A program made the position numbers and the translations under genes. Of a DNA stretch of 64,000 nucleotides, positions 12,001 to 22,186 are shown one piece after another; the first letter of the stretch is position 1; each line of letters begins with the position of its first letter. Source of the stretch: Monocercomonoides exilis (lineage: Eukaryota; Preaxostyla; Oxymonadida; Polymastigidae); contig LSRY02000019.1 of assembly GCA_001643675.2 (NCBI GenBank), positions 1,188,001 through 1,252,000 of the forward strand, in the 5' to 3' direction. Under the pieces are notes generated by a model. The model searched no databases and was not told the DNA's origin. It saw only the letters and a list, made by a program, of their open reading frames with translations.

Positions 12001-15000
12001 CTTGTTCACTTTCATGAGAAGCATCGATCAACAAGACAACTCGGTTGTTGGACACGACAGAACAGAAGCATTCGGAGATTGGGATGTCGATTTGTTCATA
12101 TTTTTCGATGGATATAAAGCTGATTCTATTTATGTTGATGGAACATCTGGAGTGGAGGAGGTGTATTGTGGGCGGGAGAAGGCACCTTGTAAGAATATTA
12201 ATAATGGAATAAGGCGTTTGAAAAGAATACAGAACACAAAAGAGGAGATTATTGTTATTTCAAATACGTTGATGGCAGGATGTGTGGATGTGGGAGGAAT
12301 GTGTATGAAGGCAAAAACCGAGGCAATTGTAGAAATCGAATGTAAAAGAGATGTGAATGAATCTGAAGAATGTGTGTTGAAATCATCATCACCGGCAGAA
12401 ATGATGTTCATTGGAATTGTTGTTCCATCGAATTTCGGAAAGAAAATTTCATCAGTGATCGAATCAAGCACTCAAAACGGCGAGTTGCACATGAAGAACT
12501 GCGCAATGAGTGTGAATGGAGGGAAGCAAAGCACAATTGGGTTTTCTATGATCAAATCAACAGGAAAGATGGTTGAATTGGAGTTTGTGACGATTTCAGA
12601 TGTGAAATCAACATTCTCATTGTTTTCATTTTCTCTTTCCTCAACAAACATGAATGAACAAGAATACAAAGTGAGGTTGTTGAATTGCAATTTAAAGGAA
12701 TTGGAAATTGCTGGAGAAGCAATGGGAGAAGGAATTGGAGCAATAATTGAAGGAAATATGGGAATTGGAATGGAAATGAATGGAAGCAGAATTGAAGGGG
12801 CAGTTTCGTCGAAGAGCAAAGAAGGAGGAGCACTGAAGATGGTATTGAGTGAAGGAGGATTTGTAACAATTGAAAATAGCTCATTTACTGGATGTGTCTG
12901 TGAGAACGGGAGTGAGGGAGGAAAAGGAGGAGGGATTTATCTGGATTGCAGTCTGAATGAAGAAGCTTTTCAGCTCTCATCGATATCCTTTTCTGGATGT
13001 TCAGCAACAGTAGGGAAGAACATGTTTGTAAAGAGTGGGAATCTTGTGAAAAGTGTGAATACAGAGCGTTTTGCAATTGTTAACACAAATTACGAGGAGG
13101 ATGGAAATGCATTTGTTGGAGAAGATGGGATTTATGGAGAAATGGATCTTCGAGTGTTTCTTGTTTCTTTGAAGTGGGTGGTTGTGTCTGTGTCGACAGA
13201 TGGGCATGACACATTGGGGTGTGGAGGTGAAGCGTTTCCATGCCAATCAATGAAAAGCGGAATTGATCACATTGACATGAATGGAGGGGAAGGAGAAAGG
13301 AAAGTGAAAGTGAGGGATGAAGGGACAATTGAAGATATTTATTCATTCACAGATGCACTTGCGATTGATGGGTGTGTGAATGAGGGAGATGAAACCAAAA
13401 ACAGGCTTATTCAGTTTAATGAGAGAATCAAAAGGGATTCTTCACCATCATCTTCATCTGTTATTTCATCAACAGTTTCGCTCAGCTTGTTGTCTTTGAC
13501 GTTTCAGGTTCCAAGTCAATTTGTGCCAAATATAAATTCTTTGATCTCTTCGAGTGGAGTAATTCAACTCGAAAGCTGTTCATTTTACATCCAATCAACA
13601 ACAGTTATTGTTCAATACTCATTGATATCCACAACCACTGGAAGTTGCACATTAAACGGATGCAGTTTGTCAGATTGTTCATTTGTCAAATCACCATTGG
13701 TGATGGCTTCTTCTGTTTTATTTGAGAGCAACAACTTTTCAAACATTGAAAACACAGGCAGTGAAGAAGGAGGTGTTGCAAGAGTAATATTGAAAAATGA
13801 CGAAGAATTGGTAATCAAATCAACAAATGTTTCATCTTGCTCACTTTCAAAGAACAATGGAAAAGGAGGATTCTTGTATTTGGATTGTGAAAATTGCTTA
13901 AATGAAAAACCATTTCTTTTTGATGTTGGTGTCACTTTTGAGAATAACAAAGCTCCAATTGGAAAGAATGTGTTTATTTTGGGAAAGGATTTTAATACAT
14001 CTGTAACAAATATATCATTCAAATTTGATTATTCCTCAATGAAGGATGATAAAACTCTGTTTGTTGGAAGTGACGATTTTCATCAAGAAAAGGATTTATT
14101 CATGTTTCTGATTCCATTTAGCTCAACTGAGATGTTTATCTCATCAGAAGGATTTGATGTGGTGCGTTGTGGAAGTGAGGAAGAGCCGTGCTTCACAATG
14201 TGGAAAGGGATGAAAAACATGAAAGACGGAGAAGGAAATAAAACAATTCAAATTGAAGGATCAACTATCATTCGGGATTCATTCAATGTATCCAATTATC
14301 AGATCAAAAAGGGTGTGAAGATGGGAGAAGAGAATGTGAAAGCGAGATTGAATTTTGAAAAGGCAGTTGGAAGTCAACTGGAATATTTCATGGGAAATTA
14401 TAAACATCTTGAATTGATAAATATCCAGCTCCAATTAACATCGGGATTTGATAATTCGGCCAAAACAATTATTTCAAACAGAAAAGGTGAGTTGGTGATA
14501 ACTGGATGCTCATTCCATTCAGAGGCGGGAGTAAACAATGGATTTGATTGCGTGTTTGTCGATGCTATTGGAGGCAGAGTGGAAGTGAATGATTTGTCGA
14601 TGGATTCATGTAATGTTGGAAACAGTATATTTGTCATTCATGATTCTGGAATAACTTGCCAGTTGAGAAATGTTCGAGTGGATTCGTTGAATGAAAGTGG
14701 AGGATGCATTTTATCAATCAAGAAATTTGAAGCAGGATTGAAGATAAATGAAGAAAATGAAGGTGTAAATATTGATATAAACAAATCATCAATTTCAGGA
14801 GTGAAGAGGAGCGGCAATGGACCAAGCATTTTGGAATCAAAGAGTGAGAAAAAGATTTTTTTGGTTGTGAATGAGAGCAACATTACAGAAGGCAAGACAG
14901 AGTCAAGTGAAAAAGGAGGGGCAATATTCTTCGCATTGGGCGCATCAGGATCAATGAAGATGATTGACTCAACAATCAGCCAATGCAGCTGCACCAATGG

Positions 15001-18000
15001 GAAAGGAGGAGGAGTGTATCTGGCGACAAAGGAAAGAGGGTTTCTTGATTTCACATTTGCGGGAATAAAATTCAGTGCAAATACAGCAAAAGTGGGAAAT
15101 GATATTTTCATTGAATGCTTCAACATCACATCCCAAATAAATGAAATGCAATTTCAGTTTGATCTTCGAGAGGGCCATTATTCACGAATTAATGCAATAT
15201 ATGGAAAGGATAGTTGCGATTACACAAATGATACCGATCTGATTGGATATGTGACTATCCATCAGAGCGACACAATTATTGTGAGCGGTGTGAATGGATC
15301 GAATGACAGACAATGTGGAACAAGCATTCTTCCATGTTATTCGATTGATCATGGGTTGATGCATCTCACTTCAGATTTCATGAGCGTTATGATTGTTGTT
15401 GAAGAGAGTGTGATTGGTGATGAGATTAATCTGAAGGAGATGAGTCTGAGTTCGAAGAGCAGAGGCTTATGTGAGGTTGAAGTGAAATCAAGTATTGAAA
15501 AAACAAAGGATTCTTTGATTTCAACAATTGGAACAGTCTCATTGTTGAGAGTGATTTTTGTGTTTGAATCAAATTTCATCTCTCAACATGAATCATTAAT
15601 AACACCAGAAGGAGAGATCCTTGAAATTATGAATTGCTCGTTCACAACAAAACAATCAACAGAAGGTGCAAATGTAGAATTTGCAAACATTCCATTTCAT
15701 ATAATTGATATGAAAAAAGGAGAATTACAACTTATGGAATGCAAGATATCATACATCATCCTTCAAGAAACAGCGTTATATCTTTCATCACAATTTCAAT
15801 TAGAAATTTATTTGTTTGAGATATTCAATTCGACGATTTCTCATTCAGTTATAAAAATGAAAGAATGTGGTCAATTAAACATGGAAAAGTTTCACACAGA
15901 AAATATCTCTGTTGAAGGGAATGAAGAATCATTAATATCTTGCTTGTCAATGAAAAAGACAATTCAGTTGACAAATTGCACAATGGGAAAAGTGAGTTCA
16001 ATTACTATAAAAGGAAAATTGATGAAATTGAAGGATTGCACAGATGCGAAAATGGATAATTGCATTTTTGATGGGAATTCAAATGAAAGAAATGATCAGT
16101 CTTTGAATGAAAAAGAAGAGATGTGCAGATGGGATGGATCTCTTGTGGATGTTGTGAAGAGTTCTGTTTTGATGAAAGACACAACAATCTCGAATTCACC
16201 AGATGGTGGAATAACAACGAGTGGAGGAAATGTGATTATTGAAGCAGGGAATTTCTCAAACAATAATCCATCAATAGAAGAATACCCATCATTGAGAAGA
16301 AATATTATTTGTTCAGATTCAGGAACATTGAATGTGGTGAGTTTGAAAGGAGGAGATGGATTGAAGGATAACTCTTCACTTTGGATGCTGAATGATGGAT
16401 GCAGTTTTGAAGGGATTGTTTCTGAAAGGGATTCATCATTTTTCATTCCTGTGCTGGAGAGTGTGGAAACAGAAGAAGAGACAGATAGAATGAAGCTGAC
16501 ATTCAAAGGAATGCTTTTTATTCCATGTAATCTGTCATTCTCAGTTGTGAAGAGGAAGGGAGAAGAGAAAGAGATTGAACATTATGATTTTTATTTAAAT
16601 GGATTCTTATCAGAGACGGAAGTTGAAGGGAGGCTGGCAAAAGATGTCATCAGCAGTTGTGGAAATGAAATCGAAGTGAGTGCTTGTATTTTGTTTGGGA
16701 ATGCAGAATCTCCTTCAACAACAAATTCATTCATTCTGAAGAACAGGAGCGAGATTGCGCAAAAAGAAGATGAAAGAATCGTTGAAAAAGGAAAAGAAGG
16801 AAAAACATTTTGGCCAATAATAGTTATTGTAATGGCGATAATTCTTTTAATTGTTCTTGTTGTTTCAATTGTTCTGGCCATTCGGTGGAGAAAGGTGAAG
16901 AATGAAGCAGAAGATCTGAGAGAGATTGTGAATGACAACATCAGAAAGGATCCAAAAGCGTTTGAGATGGTGACGATGGAGATGTCTCCAGAGGAGCAGT
17001 GGAGGAGAGCAGAGAGAGAGGCAGAGAAGAAGAATGAAGAAAGGATAAAGAAGAGAGTATATGCGAAAAGCTTGGGACATTCCGAATCATCAGAGCATTT
17101 ATTGAGTGAAAGTGGATCAACCGAATACATTCTGGGGAGAGATTCAGACAAGATTCCTGAATGGGCTCTGGAGAAGGTTGATGAGAAAGAAGAAGAGACA
17201 AGAAAGAGAACACCATCTCCATCTATTTCATCCACTTCAACAACAGACACTTTAGACACTGAATCAACTTTTGTTCGAACGGAGAGTCTGTGCCCAACCA
17301 CCTCATCGATGTCGAATCTGGTGGATGCAATGGCCTGTTCATCTCCTCATGAGAAACTGATTGTTGACTTGAGGGATTCGCTGTTCATGCTTCTTCATGG
17401 AAGGAATAAGACAAAGGAGATGGCGATTGGGAGTCTTCAGGAAAGAGAACAGACAGCTGCCCAGATCCTGTTCTGGGTGGCGAATGGAGCACTCCACTCC
17501 TTTGATGAAATGGAAAATCCACTTTCATCCTTGGAAAACCTGAGTCCTCATATTGTTCTTTTCTCCGAACATATGGTTATCTGCATTGCGATGCACTCCG
17601 ACTGTTCTTCTTCAGATTCAGATTCATCTTCGATTTCATCATCCACGATTGTGACATCTTCGTCTGATGGCTCAAGAAGGAGCAAGAGATACACACGCTC
17701 TCCCCCACCTTCATCAGCATTTGAGGATGAGGATGACAATAGAAAAGAGTGTATGAGATGGAAGGCGCCGGAGCTGCTGATCAACAAACAGATGGGAGCA
17801 ACAAAGGAATCAGTTGCGTTCTCGATTGGGATAATGCTGTGGGAGTGTTTGACGCTGGAGATCCCGTTTGGGGAGTATGAAGGGGAGGTGGCGGGGCAGA
17901 AGATTGTGAATGGGGAGAGAGTGGATGAGAAGGGAATTGATGAAAGTGTGATGAAGAATGTGGTGGATTCGTGTCTGTCATCAGAGGAATCGAAAAGACC

Positions 18001-18139
18001 GACACTTACTGAAGTCAAGAAAGAGTTTGTTAAATTGTTTCCAGCTGGAACGTTTATTGTGACTATGACAGATGCAATCCTGGTTGAGGAAAGCAGCACA
18101 GAGCATGAAGAAAGTTCCAAAGGAAAGAAAAATGAATAA
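9074..18139 (+). CDS. Giant surface protein: modular beta-helix ectodomain, membrane span, pseudokinase-like tail
   Basis: A single intronless frame encodes 3,021 residues. A hydrophobic core (IMLILLLVV, about residues 14-23) looks like a signal peptide; Met15 is an alternative start. Residues about 170-370 are Ser/Pro/His-rich. The ectodomain then repeats modules opening with a Cys-Gly..Pro-Cys element (near 11049, 12166, 13221, 14170, 15313), each followed by beta-helix-like rungs with GGAL, GKGGGIYLDC and GKNMF-type turns. Modules are about 315-380 residues. The shared juxtamembrane module (about 16120-16460) precedes one membrane span (about 16815-16885, ending AIRWRKVK). The tail holds RWKAPELL, FSIGIMLWECLTLEIPFGEY and RPTLTEVK, resembling the C-lobe of tyrosine-kinase-like kinases, but HRD and DFG are absent and the helix-F Asp is Ala (ESVAFSIG). 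A receptor-like pseudokinase is likely; ligand unknown. Stop TAA. Confidence 0.85.
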   Translation: MERRCTSANASLNIMLILLLVVNGRNEGSFVKKQNQQEMNLEIPESTISVEIRSNKYHNKKGIDAAKNIFSSSVCACYVRTNLNIINTSLCLAHLNMVPLNGCPLLTAQHHSAASICSSICQINQATKSPLFLSAHASIALTNFSFTTPQPAIFSFPLFSIPNNLLPDAHSPIPASFSISRSSFSSFIPLVQPFLFSPSSLSSPSPSPSPSLSSSPSSFSSSSSSSSFSSPSPSSSLSSSPSPSSLHNHYKSHPHLQIHLYLHLSNTLFSNISSSQSHPSLQSLPSHSLNPFASTTSSSSLSSTSTNTNTNTIPSFSLHSSLSIHSSIFLHTHNPIDGAILPNLNSPSTSLSSFNTSFLHQTRSSPNAPVVHVGTEYQKLKPGRLDSFDLNSHKFEWCEWKDTTGGAVHGGALYVVSSNANLAIFSCSFNRCSCTNGCGGGAIYCIYLLNINITKSNFSNCSAAHGGANCIAYPQSNSVWTFSENRVKSCSITSWCGTGWYFLPKDLFSYGQFLFSNGKCISNSGGDAAGSLTFHYPPGIKPNQFSIVECQFIDNKLTSSSTYGGAGILFDETYSWMNEIKFITFCFFNGNTATNGRGNDVFFGGSSITQSPFQQCGSTTESKRVYNNGTAENAEYNSWLPIINQNKIVANGGSDVDACGKTQQSPCATVEYALGCIAPFSDASLSLLVSTFAPTKTLTFRAPNTKITGNGTDTTTIASSSIPRPSSPSFSSFSPDPSASSALFQQTQGSLTVSALAIAHNSTNPIIPILFHLSQNSPSLNLNTTTITGTTPSSSSITTPLFFLTAGSLALNHTAITSLALNSQSIFHLASLTAPLTLNSSSITDITSTASPASCVLSSATSPALSLSLANCTITNINSEQFSQQTATNGGCISFASSAPANSFSVRNSIFSTCSVSEVTSSGGRGGALMIEFNEGSQVSESSFSITNIVFSTNKARVGRDMYFVCESFVASVKEPLFTFMRSIDQQDNSVVGHDRTEAFGDWDVDLFIFFDGYKADSIYVDGTSGVEEVYCGREKAPCKNINNGIRRLKRIQNTKEEIIVISNTLMAGCVDVGGMCMKAKTEAIVEIECKRDVNESEECVLKSSSPAEMMFIGIVVPSNFGKKISSVIESSTQNGELHMKNCAMSVNGGKQSTIGFSMIKSTGKMVELEFVTISDVKSTFSLFSFSLSSTNMNEQEYKVRLLNCNLKELEIAGEAMGEGIGAIIEGNMGIGMEMNGSRIEGAVSSKSKEGGALKMVLSEGGFVTIENSSFTGCVCENGSEGGKGGGIYLDCSLNEEAFQLSSISFSGCSATVGKNMFVKSGNLVKSVNTERFAIVNTNYEEDGNAFVGEDGIYGEMDLRVFLVSLKWVVVSVSTDGHDTLGCGGEAFPCQSMKSGIDHIDMNGGEGERKVKVRDEGTIEDIYSFTDALAIDGCVNEGDETKNRLIQFNERIKRDSSPSSSSVISSTVSLSLLSLTFQVPSQFVPNINSLISSSGVIQLESCSFYIQSTTVIVQYSLISTTTGSCTLNGCSLSDCSFVKSPLVMASSVLFESNNFSNIENTGSEEGGVARVILKNDEELVIKSTNVSSCSLSKNNGKGGFLYLDCENCLNEKPFLFDVGVTFENNKAPIGKNVFILGKDFNTSVTNISFKFDYSSMKDDKTLFVGSDDFHQEKDLFMFLIPFSSTEMFISSEGFDVVRCGSEEEPCFTMWKGMKNMKDGEGNKTIQIEGSTIIRDSFNVSNYQIKKGVKMGEENVKARLNFEKAVGSQLEYFMGNYKHLELINIQLQLTSGFDNSAKTIISNRKGELVITGCSFHSEAGVNNGFDCVFVDAIGGRVEVNDLSMDSCNVGNSIFVIHDSGITCQLRNVRVDSLNESGGCILSIKKFEAGLKINEENEGVNIDINKSSISGVKRSGNGPSILESKSEKKIFLVVNESNITEGKTESSEKGGAIFFALGASGSMKMIDSTISQCSCTNGKGGGVYLATKERGFLDFTFAGIKFSANTAKVGNDIFIECFNITSQINEMQFQFDLREGHYSRINAIYGKDSCDYTNDTDLIGYVTIHQSDTIIVSGVNGSNDRQCGTSILPCYSIDHGLMHLTSDFMSVMIVVEESVIGDEINLKEMSLSSKSRGLCEVEVKSSIEKTKDSLISTIGTVSLLRVIFVFESNFISQHESLITPEGEILEIMNCSFTTKQSTEGANVEFANIPFHIIDMKKGELQLMECKISYIILQETALYLSSQFQLEIYLFEIFNSTISHSVIKMKECGQLNMEKFHTENISVEGNEESLISCLSMKKTIQLTNCTMGKVSSITIKGKLMKLKDCTDAKMDNCIFDGNSNERNDQSLNEKEEMCRWDGSLVDVVKSSVLMKDTTISNSPDGGITTSGGNVIIEAGNFSNNNPSIEEYPSLRRNIICSDSGTLNVVSLKGGDGLKDNSSLWMLNDGCSFEGIVSERDSSFFIPVLESVETEEETDRMKLTFKGMLFIPCNLSFSVVKRKGEEKEIEHYDFYLNGFLSETEVEGRLAKDVISSCGNEIEVSACILFGNAESPSTTNSFILKNRSEIAQKEDERIVEKGKEGKTFWPIIVIVMAIILLIVLVVSIVLAIRWRKVKNEAEDLREIVNDNIRKDPKAFEMVTMEMSPEEQWRRAEREAEKKNEERIKKRVYAKSLGHSESSEHLLSESGSTEYILGRDSDKIPEWALEKVDEKEEETRKRTPSPSISSTSTTDTLDTESTFVRTESLCPTTSSMSNLVDAMACSSPHEKLIVDLRDSLFMLLHGRNKTKEMAIGSLQEREQTAAQILFWVANGALHSFDEMENPLSSLENLSPHIVLFSEHMVICIAMHSDCSSSDSDSSSISSSTIVTSSSDGSRRSKRYTRSPPPSSAFEDEDDNRKECMRWKAPELLINKQMGATKESVAFSIGIMLWECLTLEIPFGEYEGEVAGQKIVNGERVDEKGIDESVMKNVVDSCLSSEESKRPTLTEVKKEFVKLFPAGTFIVTMTDAILVEESSTEHEESSKGKKNE
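16737..17919 (+). repeat. Membrane-span/tail cassette, copy A of a shared tract
   Basis: This 1,183-bp segment inside the giant gene matches 58410..59582. Identity is nearly complete over the first about 370 bp and lower but still high afterwards. Both borders are abrupt: the flanking ectodomain and the C-terminal about 70 codons are strongly diverged. Only two indels separate the copies: one A in a run near 16760 and nine bases near 17178. Gene conversion or recent exchange is inferred. Confidence 0.85.
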
Positions 18140-20222
18140 GAAGGAAAAAGATAGGCGAGCATGATGAAAAACAAGTTTGATAACGAATGAGTATTGTTTT
18201 CATAAATGCTGGTGTTGCTTGAAGATTTTTTTGAGAAAGAAAGAATGTTAAATATTCACGCTCTGTGGTGTTTGCATCTGTTATGATTGAAGGAAATCCA
18301 TTAAAAAAATGTGGAGCGGATGCAATGTGATTGATAGCAACATGAGTGAAGTCTAAGATTATTACATTATACGAAAATGATTTGGCATAATTTTTTGTTT
18401 TCTTATTGAATCATACGAGTTATTTGTGATCCAGTGACTTTTTCTATTTTGATGCGCAAAAAATTTTCTTTATTTCTTATTTGAGTCGAAAGCTCATCTT
18501 CATTCCCGCTCTAAATCAAAGGTTATTACAATCTGAGCTTAAAAGAATATTCCATAATTTGATGTTGAAATTGTGATTCCATGCTAATTGCAGAAATGAT
18601 CATTTTAATATGTATAATTTTGTTATTTTTTCAATCAACATTACAAAATTATATTTCAACAACTTAATTGTTTTCTATATGTTTAAACAATTCATTTATC
18701 TATGTAGAACTTATTCATATTTTTCAACCTAAGTGATTTGTAAAAAACTTTTTATGCATTTTCCTTATATATTCATTTTTATATGTTGTGAATCTTTTTC
18801 TTTTCTTTGAAAATTTGATTATTTGTATTTTCGTTAATTGTAGAAAACAATATCGAAAGTCGAATTTGCAAATAAACTTCTTTCAAGATATTTTAACGAA
18901 CCCTGCGAAGTGCTGGTATTTGTAGCATCGGACCTCTGAAAAATAAACGAAACGCACATTCAAATATTTGCGTCGAATATCACAAGCTTCAAAATACTCA
19001 AAATGTTCATTTCGAATTCATCAGAATGTCCCTTCTTTTGCCCTTTCAATCATTATCATTGATTTGAGCTTCATCATTCATGAATAACTCCTTCAAATGA
19101 GTTTCGTCTGAATAAACGTTCGATGTTTAACAGAATAATAATAATTGCATTTCTTCTATTAAGACTTTTTTCTTCACTCTTTGTGTGAATAGCTTTTTTT
19201 AACTGAAAAACTTACAGTTGAAATGTTAAATTTCTTCATTCAATTATAAAAATTTTGTTCTCTTTTCTAGTATCAAACATTTGTGATTTTTAAATAAATA
19301 TGGGATGCAATTATTAACCTCAAGAATTTTGTTCCACTCAATAATTTCTTTTATTTTTCTCAATTTAAACAATTTTCTGTATTATCTAGCATTTGAATAC
19401 AAGACATATTTTGATGTATTTTCAGAAAAATTTTGGAACAAATCTTTGTTTTTTTCACAAAACTTGAAATTTCATCCCGTATAATCAAGTTACAAGATTT
19501 GAAAATGATTAATCATTGTTCATCCATAACAAAAAATATAATTATTTTGACTTTTATCCTTTTCTTTTAAATAATAATAAGAATAATAATAATAATTATA
19601 ATTAATTTTCTGTTTCTCAAATTTTTTCGAATTTCTATTAATAATTTTAAATGAATCCTATTGTTTCATATGAATGTTTCGGGTACGAAATTATTTTCTT
19701 TCTCTTGAGATTTGTTGAATTTGCACAATAATTGATGAAAAATAAACCAAGATCGCATCAAATAGAAAAATATCACAGTTGCAACTTTTCATAAGGAATA
19801 ACACATGTGCTTTTTCTGATAACTTCAGGCATATGAAATATTTTTACAACTGGAGTTTCCGCAAACAATCATATTTTCCTCCAAAAACACCTAAAAGCAA
19901 CAGCCATTCAATAGACATTTCATTCAAAATTCGAATAAGGTTGATTTGATATAATATTAAAAAAATATTTAAAGAAACTAAATAACAATGCAAAACAAAA
20001 ATAATCTAAAGAGTCACAGCAAATAACATAAATGATCAACCGATATATGATTTTAGAAATGAGAAAGAAATATATAAATTGCCCTTTGTAAAAAAGAAAA
20101 CGTAAAAACTTAAAAATTCGAATTCACATAAACAAACCAAAAGAAATCAAAATAAAATTCAATGAAATATCTTATAAAAAGAACAAAACAAAACAAAAAC
20201 TTAAATGAAAATGAAAAAAAAC
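18140..20222. other. 2.1-kb AT-rich spacer, no confident gene
   Basis: This spacer separates the giant surface-protein gene (+) from the tail-anchored-protein gene (-), which run towards each other. Most is AT-rich. A less AT-rich patch at about 18840-19110 holds, on the minus strand, a TTTTCAG acceptor followed by about 30 open codons (RSDATNTSTSQGSLKYLERS and onward), but no matching partner exon is visible. It could be a decayed exon. No tRNA or other RNA gene was recognised. Confidence 0.35.
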
Positions 20223-21971
20223 TTATTTTTTTGATGAGAAAAGGAGAAAAAATACAAAAAAAATGAATAAAAGAAAAGAGCAAAAAGGTACTGTGGAAGA
20301 ATCAATTGCAACATCACTTTTTGCTTTTGGAAAATCAATATCTACCAAATCAGTTTGTGTAGAAGATGAAACAAGTTGCACAGGAACTTTCGACATTAAT
20401 TGAGGAATCTGTAACAAACTATAAGAATCACCTTCTGTTTGCTGTTCTTTATCTTTCAAATCTTTTCCGCAAACAGTTTCTTTTTCTTTATGCCCTTCAT
20501 AACAATCTTCCTCATCTTCTTCCAATTCCTTAGCAGCATTTGCAAATTTCTCCATTAAATACTCACTCCTCTTTTCCATCTCTCTTTTCCTCCTCTTCAT
20601 TTCTTTTTCTTCTCTTCGATTCACTTCCTCAAACAACCTTCTTTCTTCTTCTTCTCTCTTTTTCTTTTCATCATCATTTTCCTCAAATTCATTCGAATCT
20701 TCACCAATTATTATTTCCTCGTCACATTTTTGTTGAATTCCAGGATCTTCAAAACTGTCTGAGTTCTTGAAACATTTCATTTCTTTACGTTCTTTCATTT
20801 CTCTGCCATTTGATTGCAAGCCTGAAATTTTCTCATTTTCTTCGTCACCAATCTTTCTTTCTTTCTCTTCCCAAAAAGCCTCAAGGTTAAAAATAGACAC
20901 AACCCCGCGCCTCTCCTTTTTAAGTTCAATGGGAGTGAAGGCAACATGATACAGCACTCCGACTTCCATATCAGCAGGTGAATATATGCGAACGATTTTT
21001 GCTTTTTCTGCAGCCTTTTTTTCGCACTTGAACAGCTCCGAATGTTGATCAAAGGCTGGAAGTGTGTGCTTTGATACTCCTTTCTGAGTCACAATAGGAA
21101 TGCTTCCTTCACTCGAAGTTGATGAGAAGGACGGCTGAGAAGATGCAATTGCGGAGCATGGGCTAATTGGAGGCATTGGAGGGGCTGGTTTTGATGACAT
21201 AGGAAAAGGATTGTCTGAGGAAACTTCTGCCTGCCTAGATTTTGCAGGTGAATGGAAAAAACCAGAAAACGTATTTTTAGGAGTTTTCGGTGTTATTTGA
21301 TTTTTCGGACTTCGTTGGCTATCTGATGATGAAGGAATTTTGGGTGAATAAAGTGAAGATGACGATTGAGGTGATATTGGAGGAAGAATAAGCGGAGGAG
21401 GAATTTTAACGATTCTTTTTGCCAAGCTTGGTTTTTGTATTTCAACTACAGAATATTGTCCACTTATTTTTTTGGCCTTGAAACAAGGAAGACCATCTTT
21501 CAACTTAAAATTTGGCAGCAACTAAATACAGAAAAAATTCTTTACTAAAAAGGATTACAATTTAATGCCGACAAACGAAGTACAAAATTTCTTCAAATGG
21601 AACTGTTGATGGAGTCAATGGTTCAGTAGAAGAATTGAGACGAATGTGCAATGGAATAAAATTGGATATTGTCACGAGATCCTCCGGATATCGAACAATT
21701 TCATTATTATTCATAGTTAAATACTTATTACCTAAATCCAGTTCAGATAGATTGAACAAGATACGGCCCTATAACAATTTCTTTATTATCTCTCAAAAAT
21801 CCTAAAAAGAAACACCTTCATTTCTTTTAATTTCAAATCCATAAGAGTAACTCCTGACTCCAATGAAGTGTCCGTTGTAAGGTCATGAAGGTCTGCAATT
21901 GCACCTTTATTCACATAAATACGCGAACCTTGATATTTGACTGTCGTAAGGCGTAGAGTTGTCCGACTCAT
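20223..21971 (-). CDS. Predicted tail-anchored membrane protein of unknown function (3 exons)
   Basis: I do not recognise this family. The exons on the minus strand are 21971..21816, 21768..21577 and 21521..20223, with introns of 47 and 55 nt, all phase 0, giving 548 residues. The first about 125 residues look folded: MSRTTLRLTTVKYQGSRIYV, then GRILFNLSELDLG, then PEDLVTISNFIPLHIRLN. A long Pro/Ser-rich linker follows (PPPLILPPISPQSSSS and on), then a moderately ordered segment around VLYHVAFTPIELKKERRG, then a charged Glu/Lys-rich stretch likely to form a helix or coiled coil. The extreme C terminus is a single hydrophobic segment, FCSFLLFIFFVFFLLF, closed by SSKK. That layout fits a tail-anchored protein facing the cytosol, for example on the ER. 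The middle donor (GTTTGT) is weak, so the exon 2 end is less certain. Confidence 0.6.
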
Positions 21972-22186
21972 GATAATGAGAACCTAAAAAATAATATTAA
22001 TAAATGCTGTGCAAAGGACACGTAATTTCCTCTAAATAATTGTTTTGAAGAAAATATTTGATTTTATTGATCCACATATCTCCATAATTATGTTAGCTTT
22101 ATTTTCAAAACTTTGATTGAAACACAAAAAATATTTAATGAATTTTGTATTTATTTAAAGATCAAAAATAAAACATGAAATATTTT

